Source: Deltaproteobacteria bacterium (GTDB lineage: Bacteria; Myxococcota_A; UBA796; SXON01). From it: DNA of 64,000 nucleotides. The translations under genes and the position numbers were made by a program. The DNA is taken from assembly GCA_947486185.1 (NCBI GenBank), contig CANKTH010000012.1, positions 1 through 64,000 on the forward strand. Direction: 5' to 3'. Shown piece by piece: positions 6,601 through 15,372 of the stretch (positions are counted from its first letter, which is position 1; each line of letters starts with the position of its first letter). The notes beneath the pieces are model-generated. The model did not search any database. It had not been told where the DNA came from and saw only the letters and a list, made by a program, of their open reading frames with translations.

Positions 6601-8829
6601 ATGTGGTGGCTCCTCGTCTCGTGCACCGCCGGCGACGTAGCCATCACCCTGAGGTCGCCCCGCTCGCCCGGGCCTCCTGACACCCTGGTGGGCGATTGTG
6701 CCGGACGGTGGGAGGCAGGCCTCCGGATCAACGAGCTCGTGCCCGGGAACGTCGACGGCGTCCGTGACGAAGGTGACACCACGAGTGACTGGTTGGAGCT
6801 CCATCATTCGGGGGAGTCCCCTCAATCGCTCGCCGGGTGGTCGCTCGAGACCGAAGACGGGGCGTGGTCCCTCCCGAATGTTTCGCTGGCCCCTGGCGGC
6901 CTCTTGAGCGTCTTCGCGTCGGGGAAGTACGGTGAACCTGGGTTCGTGCAGACCGAGGTGCTCCATGCCTCGTTCGCGCTCTCGGCTGTCGAGGACCGGC
7001 TTCGCCTGATGGCCCCGGACGGCTGCGTCGTCGATGAGGCGATTTGGACCGATGCTCCCGCCGACTGGTCGCTCGGGCGTCACGTGGACCGTCCTTCCCG
7101 CTGGGAGTGGTTCGCCGAGCCGACCTTCGGTATGCTGAATACCACGGCTTCGCGGTCGGAGATCTCCGCCCGCCCGTGGGTCGATCCGGCGGGTGGGGTC
7201 TATAGCGGGGAGGTCCGGGCCGGCACCGACGGGCGCCGCGCGGTGCTTCGCTACAGCCTGGACAGCCGAGAGCCACAGCAAGACGATCCCGCGTGGCCGG
7301 GCAGCCTTCAGGTCGCGCCGGACGCACTCCCGGTGGTCCTGCGAATACGCGCCTTTGAGGAGGGACGTTGGCCCGGGCCGGTGGTCACCGCGACCTATTT
7401 CTCTCCCACCGCCCTGGCGGCCGGGCTGGACGTCGTCAGCCTCGTCTCCGCGCCTGGCGGCCTGTTTTCGGAGGAGACCGGCATCTGGGCCTACGGCGAG
7501 AGCTACGAGCGCTCTTATCCATATTTCGATGCGAACTTCTGGGAGGACTGGGAGCGGCCGGTCCACATGACCTATACCCGGGCCGACGGGGACACCCTGC
7601 TCCGGCAGGACGCGGGTCTACGGATTCATGGTGGATATAGCCGCGCTTTTGATCAGCGAGGGCTCCGCCTTCTCGCGCGCGACGCCTGGCTCGACGACAC
7701 CTTCTCTGCGGCGCTCTTTCCGAGAGACGAGCTTGATTCGTATCACAGCCTCGTGCTCCACAATGGCGGGGACTGGTGCTCGACCCACCTCATGGACGCC
7801 AGCTCCGATCTGCTGCTCCGCGACGCCCAGGGCCAGCGGCATCACCCTGCTGATTTCCAGGCCTGGACGCCGGTGATGGTCTACCTCAACGGGGCGTTCT
7901 GGGGCATGTACCAGCTCCGGGAGCGGATGGACGAGCACTGGCTGGCCGACCACCACGACGCCGGCCCGGTAGACCAGGTCGAGCTCGGCTGGACGCACGC
8001 GCCGCACTGGGAGCTGGAGCAGGGGGACTGGGAGGCTTTCAACCGGCTCAACGACTACGTCGCCGCCTACGATCTCGGGGACAGCGGGGCGTGGGCAGGC
8101 TTCGAGGCCCAGGTCGATGTGGTGAACCTCGCCAGCCTCGCCGCGGTGCAGGCGTGGTATAACAACTCCGATTTTGGCACGAATAACCTTAGATTGTGGC
8201 GAGATCGTGACGGGGGACCCTGGCGGTGGATGCTCTATGACCTGGGCCACGGCTGGCCCGCGGTTGAGTCCGACCAGCTTGGCGCCGTGATCGCCTACCG
8301 GGGTGACGGAATGCCCTTCGGGGCCGCCCTCGAAAACCCGACGTTTCGATGGCTGTTTGCCGCGGTGTTGGCCGACTACCTCAACAGCTCCTTGTCGCCC
8401 GAGATCGCCCGGGCGCGGATCGATCAGATGGCGGCGGCGGTGCAGCCGGGTATGACCGCGCAGCTCGACCGCTGGTGTAGCGGGACGTCGCTCGGCACCT
8501 GGGCCGCGACCGTGGAGTATGCAAGGGATTATGCGGAGAACCGTGGGGGCGTGCTGCGGGAGCAGGCGCGGACGCACCTGGGTCTCGGCGCCGATCGGGT
8601 CCTGACCCTCACGGCGGATCCCGTCGGTGGCGGCCGCTTCGGGCTGACAGCAGTGGAGGTGGATGCTCCATTCTCGGGACGCTACTACCAGGGGACCCCG
8701 ATGGCGGTCCGGGCGCTGCCTGCTCCGGGGTACCGCTTCTCAGGCTGGCGGGACGGCCAGACCGCAGAGATCCGCGATGTGGCGTTGTCGGACGATGTCC
8801 AACTGATCGCGGAGTTTGAGCCCGAGTGA
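6601..8829 (+). CDS. CotH-kinase family lipoprotein with lamin-tail domain
   Basis: 742 residues from the ATG at 6601; an upstream TTG gives no better signal. The lipoprotein signal is MWWLLVSC. Domains in order: a lamin-tail (LTD) domain at ~35-165 (INELVPGN, DWLELHH, LAGWSL, SLAPGG); a beta-sandwich with chitobiase-type features at ~185-260; the CotH protein-kinase-like domain at ~300-610 with GLRIHGGYSR, VYLNGAFWGMYQLRERMD and WRWMLYDLGHGW (the DLG/DxD metal-binding region); and a C-terminal Listeria-repeat-like unit (RYYQGTPMAVRALPAPGYRF, SGW) at ~690-742. CotH proteins phosphorylate surface proteins in spore formers; LTD-CotH fusions are common exported proteins in Myxococcota and Planctomycetes. 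Single gene, convergent with the next. Confidence 0.85.
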   Translation: MWWLLVSCTAGDVAITLRSPRSPGPPDTLVGDCAGRWEAGLRINELVPGNVDGVRDEGDTTSDWLELHHSGESPQSLAGWSLETEDGAWSLPNVSLAPGGLLSVFASGKYGEPGFVQTEVLHASFALSAVEDRLRLMAPDGCVVDEAIWTDAPADWSLGRHVDRPSRWEWFAEPTFGMLNTTASRSEISARPWVDPAGGVYSGEVRAGTDGRRAVLRYSLDSREPQQDDPAWPGSLQVAPDALPVVLRIRAFEEGRWPGPVVTATYFSPTALAAGLDVVSLVSAPGGLFSEETGIWAYGESYERSYPYFDANFWEDWERPVHMTYTRADGDTLLRQDAGLRIHGGYSRAFDQRGLRLLARDAWLDDTFSAALFPRDELDSYHSLVLHNGGDWCSTHLMDASSDLLLRDAQGQRHHPADFQAWTPVMVYLNGAFWGMYQLRERMDEHWLADHHDAGPVDQVELGWTHAPHWELEQGDWEAFNRLNDYVAAYDLGDSGAWAGFEAQVDVVNLASLAAVQAWYNNSDFGTNNLRLWRDRDGGPWRWMLYDLGHGWPAVESDQLGAVIAYRGDGMPFGAALENPTFRWLFAAVLADYLNSSLSPEIARARIDQMAAAVQPGMTAQLDRWCSGTSLGTWAATVEYARDYAENRGGVLREQARTHLGLGADRVLTLTADPVGGGRFGLTAVEVDAPFSGRYYQGTPMAVRALPAPGYRFSGWRDGQTAEIRDVALSDDVQLIAEFEPE

Positions 8830-8844
8830 AGCTCAGACGATCCC

Positions 8845-10650
8845 TTATTCCCCGACGATGCGGCTCTGGCCAACTGCCGGCGCCCCAACCAGGATCACCT
8901 CGCCTGCCGACGGGTCCCGCGGGACGAGGATCTGGAGCTCATCCGCCGAACGATCGAAGGTGAACCGTACGATTTTGGGACGGCCATCCACCACGCTCCG
9001 CACCTCGACTGAGAGGCCGTCCAGCTCGACCCGGTCGCCGGCCGAGAAGGGATGCTCGGCGTCCCGCACCAGGGTCTCAAAAATCGTACCCAGGAGTTCT
9101 CCGCCTTGGGGCTCGATCTCCAGGGTGCGATCGTCGATCCGGGTCAGCCGGTGGGGCCACGGAGCCGATGACAAGGTCCACCATCGGAGGGGCTGCGGCG
9201 CGCCGTGCGCCGTGCGGATCCAGCGGATGTAGAACGGCAACATGCCCTCCCGGCCGCCGCCGATCATCACCACCGGCGCCCCGTCAAGCCCGGTCGAGGT
9301 GAGCGGCGCCGCCAGGGACGCCGCGACGAGGTGTTGATCCCGTTGAATCGTCACCGCGGCGGTGAAGGCCCAGATGCCCGGCGCGAGGATGGTCCCCGCC
9401 CAGAACAGGATGCCGACCACCCGGCACCACACCGCCAGCCCCTTCTTCTCCGGACAGCCGCGGCGCCAGCCCACCGTCGCGAGCACGCCGAGGAGCGCCG
9501 CGGATCCCAGGGTCGCCGGCATCAAGAGCCGCCCCGAGGGAAATGTGCCGAGAACGGGGATCAACGACAGCACGGTCGCGGGCGCCGCCCACCGCACAAC
9601 GCCCCGCTCGTCGTCGGAGAGCTCTCCCCACACCTTTCGGTAGAGCAGGCCCCACACCACGACGGCGACCACGCCGCCGCCCACCTGTATCGGCCGCAGC
9701 TCCGGCGCGAGCAGCCAGAGATCTGCGGCGATCCACAAGAGTCGGCCCGCCAACAACGCCAGGAACCGAGGCGGCGCCGCCTCCAGAAATGCGAGCGGTG
9801 CGTTGAAGGGATCGAGGTAGATGCCCGATCCGTACACGCCGAGGCCCAGACCGGCGCGCAGCGCGAGGTAGGCGAGCACCAGTGCGCCGAGGGGCGCGAG
9901 GGTTACGAGCCGCTCTCTCAGGCGGCCCGGCGCGGCGAAGAGCTCAAAACACAGAAAGTAGGGCAGAAAACACAGGGCGACCTCGCCCGCGGACAGCCCT
10001 GCCGCCATCAAGAGCGGGACCCCCAGCGGCGCCCAGCGCGGCAACGGCCGATCGGGCGTCAATGACGTACGATCCGCCTGGCCACGCACCCGTAAATGCA
10101 GGGCAAAAGCGGCCAGCGCGAAGGCGCTCGCGACGACCGCGTTGCGGTTGGAGAGCCAGATCACCGGCAGGACGTGGTTGGGGTCCAGGGTGAACAGCAC
10201 CAGCGCCAGCGCGCCCACCGCGACCCCGCCGGAGCGCTCCCACGGCAAGATCCGCCGATAGACCGCCCGCGCTCCCGCGGCCGCCGCGACGTACCAGAGG
10301 GCAGAGTGCACGTGGTGCCCGAGCGGGCTCTGGCCGAAAAGGAGCAGATCGATGTGGATCAGCGCCGAGGCGAGCGGACGGAAGAAGGCGAGCTTGAGCT
10401 CCGGCAGCGTCCACCAGAAGTAGACCCCAAGATCCATGAACCGGCGGGTGATCTCGGGGTCACCGCTGGCGAAGCTGAAGTCGAAGCGGAACTGTTGGTC
10501 GATCGGCAGGCGCGACGCGGCGACGAAGTACCAGTCGTCGAGCATGAACCCGCCCGGCACGCCCAGGAGGCCGAGCAGCATCGCCACAGGCAGGCACCAG
10601 CGCACCACGCGCGTGGGCATGAGCGCCTGCTCCCAACGTGATCGGTTCAT
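8845..10650 (-). CDS. Multi-pass membrane protein, GT-C glycosyltransferase-like
   Basis: 601 residues with about ten to eleven hydrophobic helices between residues ~15 and 430, then a soluble periplasmic C-terminal domain of ~150 residues. After the first helix comes GGFMLDDWYFVAASR. A paired acidic motif in the first extracytoplasmic loop is the hallmark of GT-C enzymes (PMT/ArnT-like), which transfer sugars from lipid-linked donors. The later NHVLPVIWLSNRNAVVASAF loop is also typical of this class. The ATG at 10650 follows GGAGAGG. The C-terminal domain is beta-rich and unrecognised. It is divergent from ribF. Acceptor and sugar are unknown; the family call rests on topology plus the DD motif. 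Confidence 0.6.
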   Translation of the reverse strand: MNRSRWEQALMPTRVVRWCLPVAMLLGLLGVPGGFMLDDWYFVAASRLPIDQQFRFDFSFASGDPEITRRFMDLGVYFWWTLPELKLAFFRPLASALIHIDLLLFGQSPLGHHVHSALWYVAAAAGARAVYRRILPWERSGGVAVGALALVLFTLDPNHVLPVIWLSNRNAVVASAFALAAFALHLRVRGQADRTSLTPDRPLPRWAPLGVPLLMAAGLSAGEVALCFLPYFLCFELFAAPGRLRERLVTLAPLGALVLAYLALRAGLGLGVYGSGIYLDPFNAPLAFLEAAPPRFLALLAGRLLWIAADLWLLAPELRPIQVGGGVVAVVVWGLLYRKVWGELSDDERGVVRWAAPATVLSLIPVLGTFPSGRLLMPATLGSAALLGVLATVGWRRGCPEKKGLAVWCRVVGILFWAGTILAPGIWAFTAAVTIQRDQHLVAASLAAPLTSTGLDGAPVVMIGGGREGMLPFYIRWIRTAHGAPQPLRWWTLSSAPWPHRLTRIDDRTLEIEPQGGELLGTIFETLVRDAEHPFSAGDRVELDGLSVEVRSVVDGRPKIVRFTFDRSADELQILVPRDPSAGEVILVGAPAVGQSRIVGE

Positions 10651-10689
10651 GAACCTCTCCCGGCAGCCCCGAGCCGGAGCCGTCGCCGA

Positions 10690-10717
10690 CTAACCCGCGA
10701 GCCGGTATTTGGGTTAG
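10690..10717. promoter_or_regulatory. Inverted repeat in divergent promoter region
   Basis: CTAACCC at 10690-10696 and its exact complement GGGTTAG at 10711-10717 are separated by 14 bases, in the 78-base gap between the divergently transcribed membrane glycosyltransferase gene and ribF. It ends 11 bases before the ribF start. It could be a protein-binding operator or a hairpin in the ribF leader. It does not resemble an FMN riboswitch, which would need over 120 bases. Confidence 0.35.
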
Positions 10718-10728
10718 CAGCGCCGGCG

Positions 10729-11703
10729 ATGCGCCCGGTGACCTTCGGCTCCCAGCTCTTTGTGCCCCCGCCTGCGGGCACGGTCGTGGCGGTCGGGAAC
10801 TTCGACGGGGTCCACGCCGGACATCGGGCGCTGATCGCTGAGGCGCGCCGGATCGCACCTGAGGGCGCCGCGGTGGTGGCGTGCACCTTCGACCCGGCGC
10901 CCACCGCCGTCCTCGCCCCCGACCGTCATCAGCCGCGGATCCTGCGCCTCGGGCGGCGGGTGGAGCGCCTCGGGGCGGCGGGGATCGACGCGGTCGTGGT
11001 GGAGGCGTTCGACGCCGCGTTTGCCGCAAGGCCGGCGGCGTGGTTTGTGGACGAGGTGTTGGTCGGCCGGCTGGGCGCCCGCGCGGTCGTGGTCGGCTAC
11101 GACTTCTGTTTTGGCCGTGGCCGCGAGGGAGACGCGGCCTGGTTGCGGCGCGAGCGGCCCTTGCTCCGCACGGTGGAGCTGCCTGCGTGTGTGCGCGATG
11201 GTGCGACGGTCTCGTCCTCGCGGCTCAGGCGCCTGATCGCCCACGGGGAGCTCGACGCGGCCTCCCGGTTGATGGGCCGGCCGCACCTCCTCGAAGGCCG
11301 GGTGGTGCCCGGCGATCAGCGCGGGCGCACGCTTGGATTTCCAACGGCAAACCTGGAGTGTGGCGTTGAGTTGCTCCCTCCCGACGGGGTCTACGCCGTC
11401 TGGGTGGAGCTCCCCGCGGCGAGCGCCGAAGCGTCGCCGACGGTGGAGGCCGGCGTGATGAACATCGGCCAGCGACCCACATTTTCGCGGCCGGGTGGCC
11501 CCGTGATGGAGCACCGCATCGAGGTGCACCTCTTGGACCGCAACCGCGACCTCTACGGGGCGTGGCTCACGGTGGCCCTCATGGCGAAGATCCGGGGTGA
11601 ACAAAGATTTACCTCGGTAGATGCGCTCGTGGCGCAGATCCGCGCGGACGTCGGCGAGGCCCGAGCGCGCCTCGGCGCGCCGGACGCGGGAGTCTTTGGA
11701 TGA
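10729..11703 (+). CDS. ribF: Bifunctional riboflavin kinase / FAD synthetase
   Basis: 324 residues, normal for RibF. The N-terminal FMN adenylyltransferase domain (~1-185) has GNFDGVHAGHRAL (nucleotide-binding HxGH), ACTFDPAP, YDFCFGRGREGD and SSSRLRRLIAHGELDAA. The C-terminal riboflavin kinase domain (~190-310) has GRTLGFPTANL, GVYAVWV and GVMNIGQRPTF, followed by LYGAWLTVALMAKIRGEQRF. It phosphorylates riboflavin to FMN and adenylates it to FAD in the cytoplasm. The last codons overlap the aroE start by four bases (ATGA), so the two are co-translated. No riboswitch-sized leader precedes it. Confidence 0.95.
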   Translation: MRPVTFGSQLFVPPPAGTVVAVGNFDGVHAGHRALIAEARRIAPEGAAVVACTFDPAPTAVLAPDRHQPRILRLGRRVERLGAAGIDAVVVEAFDAAFAARPAAWFVDEVLVGRLGARAVVVGYDFCFGRGREGDAAWLRRERPLLRTVELPACVRDGATVSSSRLRRLIAHGELDAASRLMGRPHLLEGRVVPGDQRGRTLGFPTANLECGVELLPPDGVYAVWVELPAASAEASPTVEAGVMNIGQRPTFSRPGGPVMEHRIEVHLLDRNRDLYGAWLTVALMAKIRGEQRFTSVDALVAQIRADVGEARARLGAPDAGVFG

Positions 11704-12545
11704 TCTCCGGAAAGACCAAGGTATTTGGCCTGGTGGGCCATCCGGTGGGCCGGAGCTTGTCGCCCGCGATGCACAACGAGCTCTTCCGCCGTCGCGGCGT
11801 GGACGCCGTGTATGTCGCGTTTGAGGTACATCCCGAGCAGGCAAGCACGGTCGCGGTGTCCGTGCGTACCCTGGGCCTGGCGGGGGTCAACCTGACGGTG
11901 CCGTTCAAGGAGCGGGTGCTGCCCGATCTGGACGCGCTCAGCCCCGAAGCCGAAGCGGCGGGCGCGGTCAACGTCGTGGTCAACCGGCAGGGGCGCCTGG
12001 TCGGGTACAACACGGACGGAGTAGGCTACCTTCGTGCCCTCTTGGCGGAGATGGGCGAAGAGGTCGCGGGCCGCGACCTCGCCGTGTTCGGCGCCGGCGG
12101 CACGGGACGGGCGGTGGCAGCGGCGGCGGCAGAGGCGGGCGTTCGGAACGTCACCTTGTACAATCGCACCCTCGCGAGGGCGGAGGCGGCGATCGCGGCA
12201 TTGAGCCAACGGTTTCCACAAACCGGCTTTCGCGCCCTGCTGCTGGACCCGGAGGTTTTTGCCGCCGAAGCCGGAGACCACGAGATCCTGGTGAACTGTA
12301 CTGCGACGGGCGCGTCGTTCGTGGGCTTCGACGTCGGCGTGCTCCACCGGGGCCGGGTCTGGACCGACACGAACTACTACCTGGCCGATCCCCCGCTGCT
12401 CGCGGCCTGTGTCCGGCGCGGGCTACGTGTACAACAGGGCATCGGGATGCTGATGCAGCAGGGCGCGGCCACCTTCGAGCTCTTTACCGGGGTTCCGGTT
12501 GACGTGGGCGCGGTACGTGGCGTGTTGGACATCGGCGGCTGGTGA
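11700..12545 (+). CDS. aroE: Shikimate dehydrogenase
   Basis: 281 residues, standard length. The shikimate-binding N-terminal domain shows GHPVGRSLSPAMHNELF and NLTVPFKERV (catalytic Lys in VPFKE), with NVVVN and YNTDGVGYL (the catalytic Asp of NTDG). The NADP-binding domain has the FGAGGTGRAV glycine loop, NRTLARAEA (Asn-Arg-Thr selects NADP) and VNCTATGAS. The C-terminal QGIGMLMQQGAATFELFTG is diagnostic. It reduces 3-dehydroshikimate to shikimate in aromatic amino acid synthesis. The start overlaps ribF by ATGA. The usual DxxYxP motif reads DTNYYLADPPLL, which is acceptable. Confidence 0.93.
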   Translation: MISGKTKVFGLVGHPVGRSLSPAMHNELFRRRGVDAVYVAFEVHPEQASTVAVSVRTLGLAGVNLTVPFKERVLPDLDALSPEAEAAGAVNVVVNRQGRLVGYNTDGVGYLRALLAEMGEEVAGRDLAVFGAGGTGRAVAAAAAEAGVRNVTLYNRTLARAEAAIAALSQRFPQTGFRALLLDPEVFAAEAGDHEILVNCTATGASFVGFDVGVLHRGRVWTDTNYYLADPPLLAACVRRGLRVQQGIGMLMQQGAATFELFTGVPVDVGAVRGVLDIGGW

Positions 12546-12612
12546 GGGCTGAAGCCGCGTGGTGGTGGTGTTAGGCGGCAGTGGGCGCTTAGGCCTGCCG
12601 CCACCAGGGAAG

Positions 12613-13242
12613 ATGATGCTCGACTTTTTCCAGAGCCCGACACGTCGCGCCCCGCTCGGTCTCGTGCTGTCCGCCGCCTCTGCGCTCTGGGCCTGCACCC
12701 CGGAGGCGCCGCCGCCCGAGCCGCCCACCCCGGAGGCAGTCACCAGCGGCCCGTTACGAGGATTGCTGCTTAACGACGGATTTTCCGAAGATCAGATCTC
12801 CGTCACCATCACCCGGCGCGAGCTCGGGCTCTGGTTCGTACAGGCCGAAGCCCGACGCCCCGTGCCGCCGGCGCCCGATGCGCCACCCCTCGCAGAAGGG
12901 GAGGTTCCCCCTATGGAGACGGCGGTGTATACGCTGGTCGCTGACGGCTCCTGGCGCAGCTACGGCCGGCACGGCGTCTACGATCTGGCCGACCTCGCCC
13001 GGAGCGAAGACTGGTGGGGGCGCCGGCCTGAGGTGAAGGATGTCCTTGCGGTCCTCGACTTTGCCGTCTACGACCATGCGCTGCTGGTGGAGGGCAAGCG
13101 GCCATACCGGTGGGAGACCGGCCTCGGTGAGCTGGAGCTGCACTTTTTTCGGTTGGACAGCGCGGACGCGAAGGATTCCCGGGGTGTGAAGGTCCTGTTT
13201 CCTCGCTCCGGCGCCATGGAAGTCAAAGAGGAGAGCCGATGA
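12613..13242 (+). CDS. Hypothetical lipoprotein
   Basis: 209 residues from the ATG at 12613 (or 12616; AGGGA lies just upstream). The signal runs through FQSPTRRAPLGLVLSAASALWAC, with lipidation at the Cys, followed by a Pro/Glu-rich linker. The remainder is an alpha/beta domain of unknown family with several Trp and Tyr residues (ITRRELGLWFVQAEARRPVP, DLADLARSEDWWGRRPEVKD, LGELELHFFRLDS). The gene overlaps the next one by ATGA, so the two lipoproteins are made together. No function can be assigned. Confidence 0.65.
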   Translation: MMLDFFQSPTRRAPLGLVLSAASALWACTPEAPPPEPPTPEAVTSGPLRGLLLNDGFSEDQISVTITRRELGLWFVQAEARRPVPPAPDAPPLAEGEVPPMETAVYTLVADGSWRSYGRHGVYDLADLARSEDWWGRRPEVKDVLAVLDFAVYDHALLVEGKRPYRWETGLGELELHFFRLDSADAKDSRGVKVLFPRSGAMEVKEESR

Positions 13243-14633
13243 GCGGGTTGTGGGTGCTGATCGCGTGTACCGACGCGGGTCCCGGGGGAAAGGCGCCTGG
13301 GCTCGACTCTTACCGCGACTCCAAACCGGTCGAGAGCCCAGCGCTCGACGACACCTCCGGCGACGATACGGCGGCCGCCGACGACACCGGGACCACGGTG
13401 CCGCTGGACGCTCCGGTGGTCTACTGGGGTGATCTGCACAGTCACTCCAATCTTTCACAGGATGGATGCGAGGATCCCGACGACGAGTGCGTTCCCGACG
13501 GCGACCTGCCGGGCGAAGAGGTGTTCGAGCGGGCGGCGGCGCGCGGGCTCTCTTTCGTCGGGCTGACCGAACACACCGAGTTCGAGTCCTGGGTGGACCT
13601 CGACGTTGGCGAGGTCCGATCGATCTGGGACGAGACCCTGCGCCTCGTGCATCATTCCGAGGACACGGGTGTCATCGGGATTGTTGGCTATGAATGGGCG
13701 GCCGAGCCGATCACGGGCTACGACGGCAGCCACCGGACCGTGCTCCTGGAGGCGGTCCAACCTTGCGACGCTTACCGTGTCTCTGGCGGCCGCACCCTGG
13801 TTCAGCCCAAGGTCGCGCTGGAGCGCGAAGAGTATGTCGATGTCGGCGGGGCGTTGGCGTCGGACCCGAGCGCGCTCGCCCTGCTCCTCGAGGAGACCGC
13901 GGCGCGTCCGGGCTGTCAGGAGACCCGCGTGGTCTCGTACTTCCATCATCCGGCGTTCACCCCGCCGCAGCCGACCTACTGGTCCGACCCCCTCAACGAC
14001 GTCGGCGACGTCGTGGTCGAGATGCTCTCGGAGCACGGCTCCTCGGAGTGCGCCGATCCGGCGATGCCGGGCTGTGACTGGTTCTTGCGGGAGGAGTACA
14101 TCCCGGAGGGCTCGGTACAGACCGCGCTTCAGTTGGGGTATAAGCTTGGTTTTGTTGGGGGAACCGACAACCACGAAGCGGATCCCGGCAGCGTGCAGGA
14201 CGGCCCCGGCCCGATCGCTCACCTCCACGATGACGACGGTGACGGGGTGCTCGAGGCGCGCTGGCAGGACTACGCTGGCGGCCTGACGGGCGTGTGGTCG
14301 GACGCGCCGCTTGACCGCGCGGTGGTCTTTGACGCGATCCTCGCCCGCAATACGATCGCCGCGAGCTGGCCGTTCGAGCGCGTGCTGGTCCGGGCGGTAG
14401 CCCTCGACGGCACCGCCTACCTGCCGGGCGACGACCTCCCCGCGGGCAGCTATCTGCTGGAGATTTCGCTTCCGGGGTACGACTACGTCGCCGAGCTCGT
14501 GGACCCCATGGGCACGGTCTCCGAGCCCGACGAGCTGAACCTCGCGGAGGGCGAAATCTACTATGTCCGCCTCAAAGCGGACGTGGACGGGGTGGAGCAG
14601 CGGGTGTTCGCGTCGCCCTTTTTCGGGATCTGA
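13239..14633 (+). CDS. DUF3604 (PHP-like) lipoprotein
   Basis: 464 residues. It begins with a very short lipoprotein signal (MSGLWVLIACTD) and a Thr/Asp-rich linker. The domain from residue ~60 carries metal-site motifs of the DUF3604/PHP fold: VYWGDLHSHSNLSQDG, FVGLTEHTEFESW, VVSYFHHPAF and GFVGGTDNHEADPG. His and Asp at these positions usually bind two or three metal ions for phosphoester hydrolysis, so the protein is likely a periplasmic or surface metallohydrolase. Coupled to the preceding lipoprotein by ATGA. Substrate unknown. Confidence 0.85.
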   Translation: MSGLWVLIACTDAGPGGKAPGLDSYRDSKPVESPALDDTSGDDTAAADDTGTTVPLDAPVVYWGDLHSHSNLSQDGCEDPDDECVPDGDLPGEEVFERAAARGLSFVGLTEHTEFESWVDLDVGEVRSIWDETLRLVHHSEDTGVIGIVGYEWAAEPITGYDGSHRTVLLEAVQPCDAYRVSGGRTLVQPKVALEREEYVDVGGALASDPSALALLLEETAARPGCQETRVVSYFHHPAFTPPQPTYWSDPLNDVGDVVVEMLSEHGSSECADPAMPGCDWFLREEYIPEGSVQTALQLGYKLGFVGGTDNHEADPGSVQDGPGPIAHLHDDDGDGVLEARWQDYAGGLTGVWSDAPLDRAVVFDAILARNTIAASWPFERVLVRAVALDGTAYLPGDDLPAGSYLLEISLPGYDYVAELVDPMGTVSEPDELNLAEGEIYYVRLKADVDGVEQRVFASPFFGI

Positions 14634-14721
14634 TCCCGCGCGGTCGCGCCCACGAGTATGCTTTCGAGTGGCGGCCGGGCGCGCCGCTCGCGGACGGACT
14701 ATCCAAACACGGGGAGCGGGA

Positions 14722-15366
14722 ATGGCGGTACGCGAACGAAAGGACGTCGCGCTCAACACCGAGCTCGACGCGATCGATCACCAGCTCTCGCACCTCAAGA
14801 TCCTGTACGAGAAGTACTTTTCGGGCTTGGAGCGGGTGGAACCGCTGCGCGAGCGGGACGAGCTGCGGCGCCGGATCCGCGATCTGATGGATACCCCGAT
14901 CTCCAACGCTACGCAGCGCTTCCGGTTTATCCAGGTTCGAGCTCGGGCGCAGACCCTGGAGCTCTACTGGACGCGGAACCTCAACATGATGGAGCGGGGC
15001 ACCCACCCCAAGATGCGTTTTCGCGCCGACCACAAGGCGGCCAGACTCCCCTCGGTGGACGCGGAGCCGATCCTCGAGCCCGTGGAGGAGACGCCGGAGG
15101 AGGCGATGCTTCGCCGCCGCCGTGAGCAGTTTGAGAAGGAAGAACGCGCACTTCGAGTCGTGTATGATCGTTATCTCGAGGCCCGGGCGCAGTGTGGCCA
15201 GACCACCGATCTGGCCTTTGACACGGTGCGGGCGACCCTCAGGCAGCATGTGCGGCAGGTGAAGTCCCAGTTCGCGGTCGATGCGGTCAAGTTCAGGATC
15301 TACGTCGAAGAGGGCAAGGCCAAGGTGCGCGCGATCCCGGTGCAGAAGGCCGAAGAAGGCGGCTGA
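14722..15366 (+). CDS. MXAN_5187-like coiled-coil protein
   Basis: 214 residues from the ATG at 14722 (upstream GGGGAGCGGGA). The protein is almost entirely charged alpha-helix, without signal or membrane segment. Recognisable segments are LSHLKILYEKYFSGLERVEP, RDELRRRIRDLM, NATQRFRFIQVRARAQTLEL and YWTRNLNMMERGTHPKMRFR. A repeat of the K/R-YDRYLEARAQCG type lies near residue 150. These match my memory of the C-terminal domain named after Myxococcus MXAN_5187, which seems confined to Myxococcota. Cytoplasmic role unknown. Convergent with the sulfatase-like gene six bases away. Confidence 0.65.
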   Translation: MAVRERKDVALNTELDAIDHQLSHLKILYEKYFSGLERVEPLRERDELRRRIRDLMDTPISNATQRFRFIQVRARAQTLELYWTRNLNMMERGTHPKMRFRADHKAARLPSVDAEPILEPVEETPEEAMLRRRREQFEKEERALRVVYDRYLEARAQCGQTTDLAFDTVRATLRQHVRQVKSQFAVDAVKFRIYVEEGKAKVRAIPVQKAEEGG

Positions 15367-15372
15367 GGGGGG

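Noticed and set aside
10651-10728. FMN riboswitch upstream of ribF
   Set aside because: The leader is at most 78 bases and lacks the conserved RFN elements; only a simple inverted repeat is present.
13560-13600. tRNA-like T-loop string (GTTCGAGTCC)
   Set aside because: It sits inside the DUF3604 coding region with no cloverleaf arms around it. No tRNA gene was found anywhere in the window.
13455-14759. 434-codon minus-strand frame across the DUF3604 gene
   Set aside because: Antisense to a gene with clear metal-site motifs; composition is Arg/Val/Leu-rich without any family pattern.
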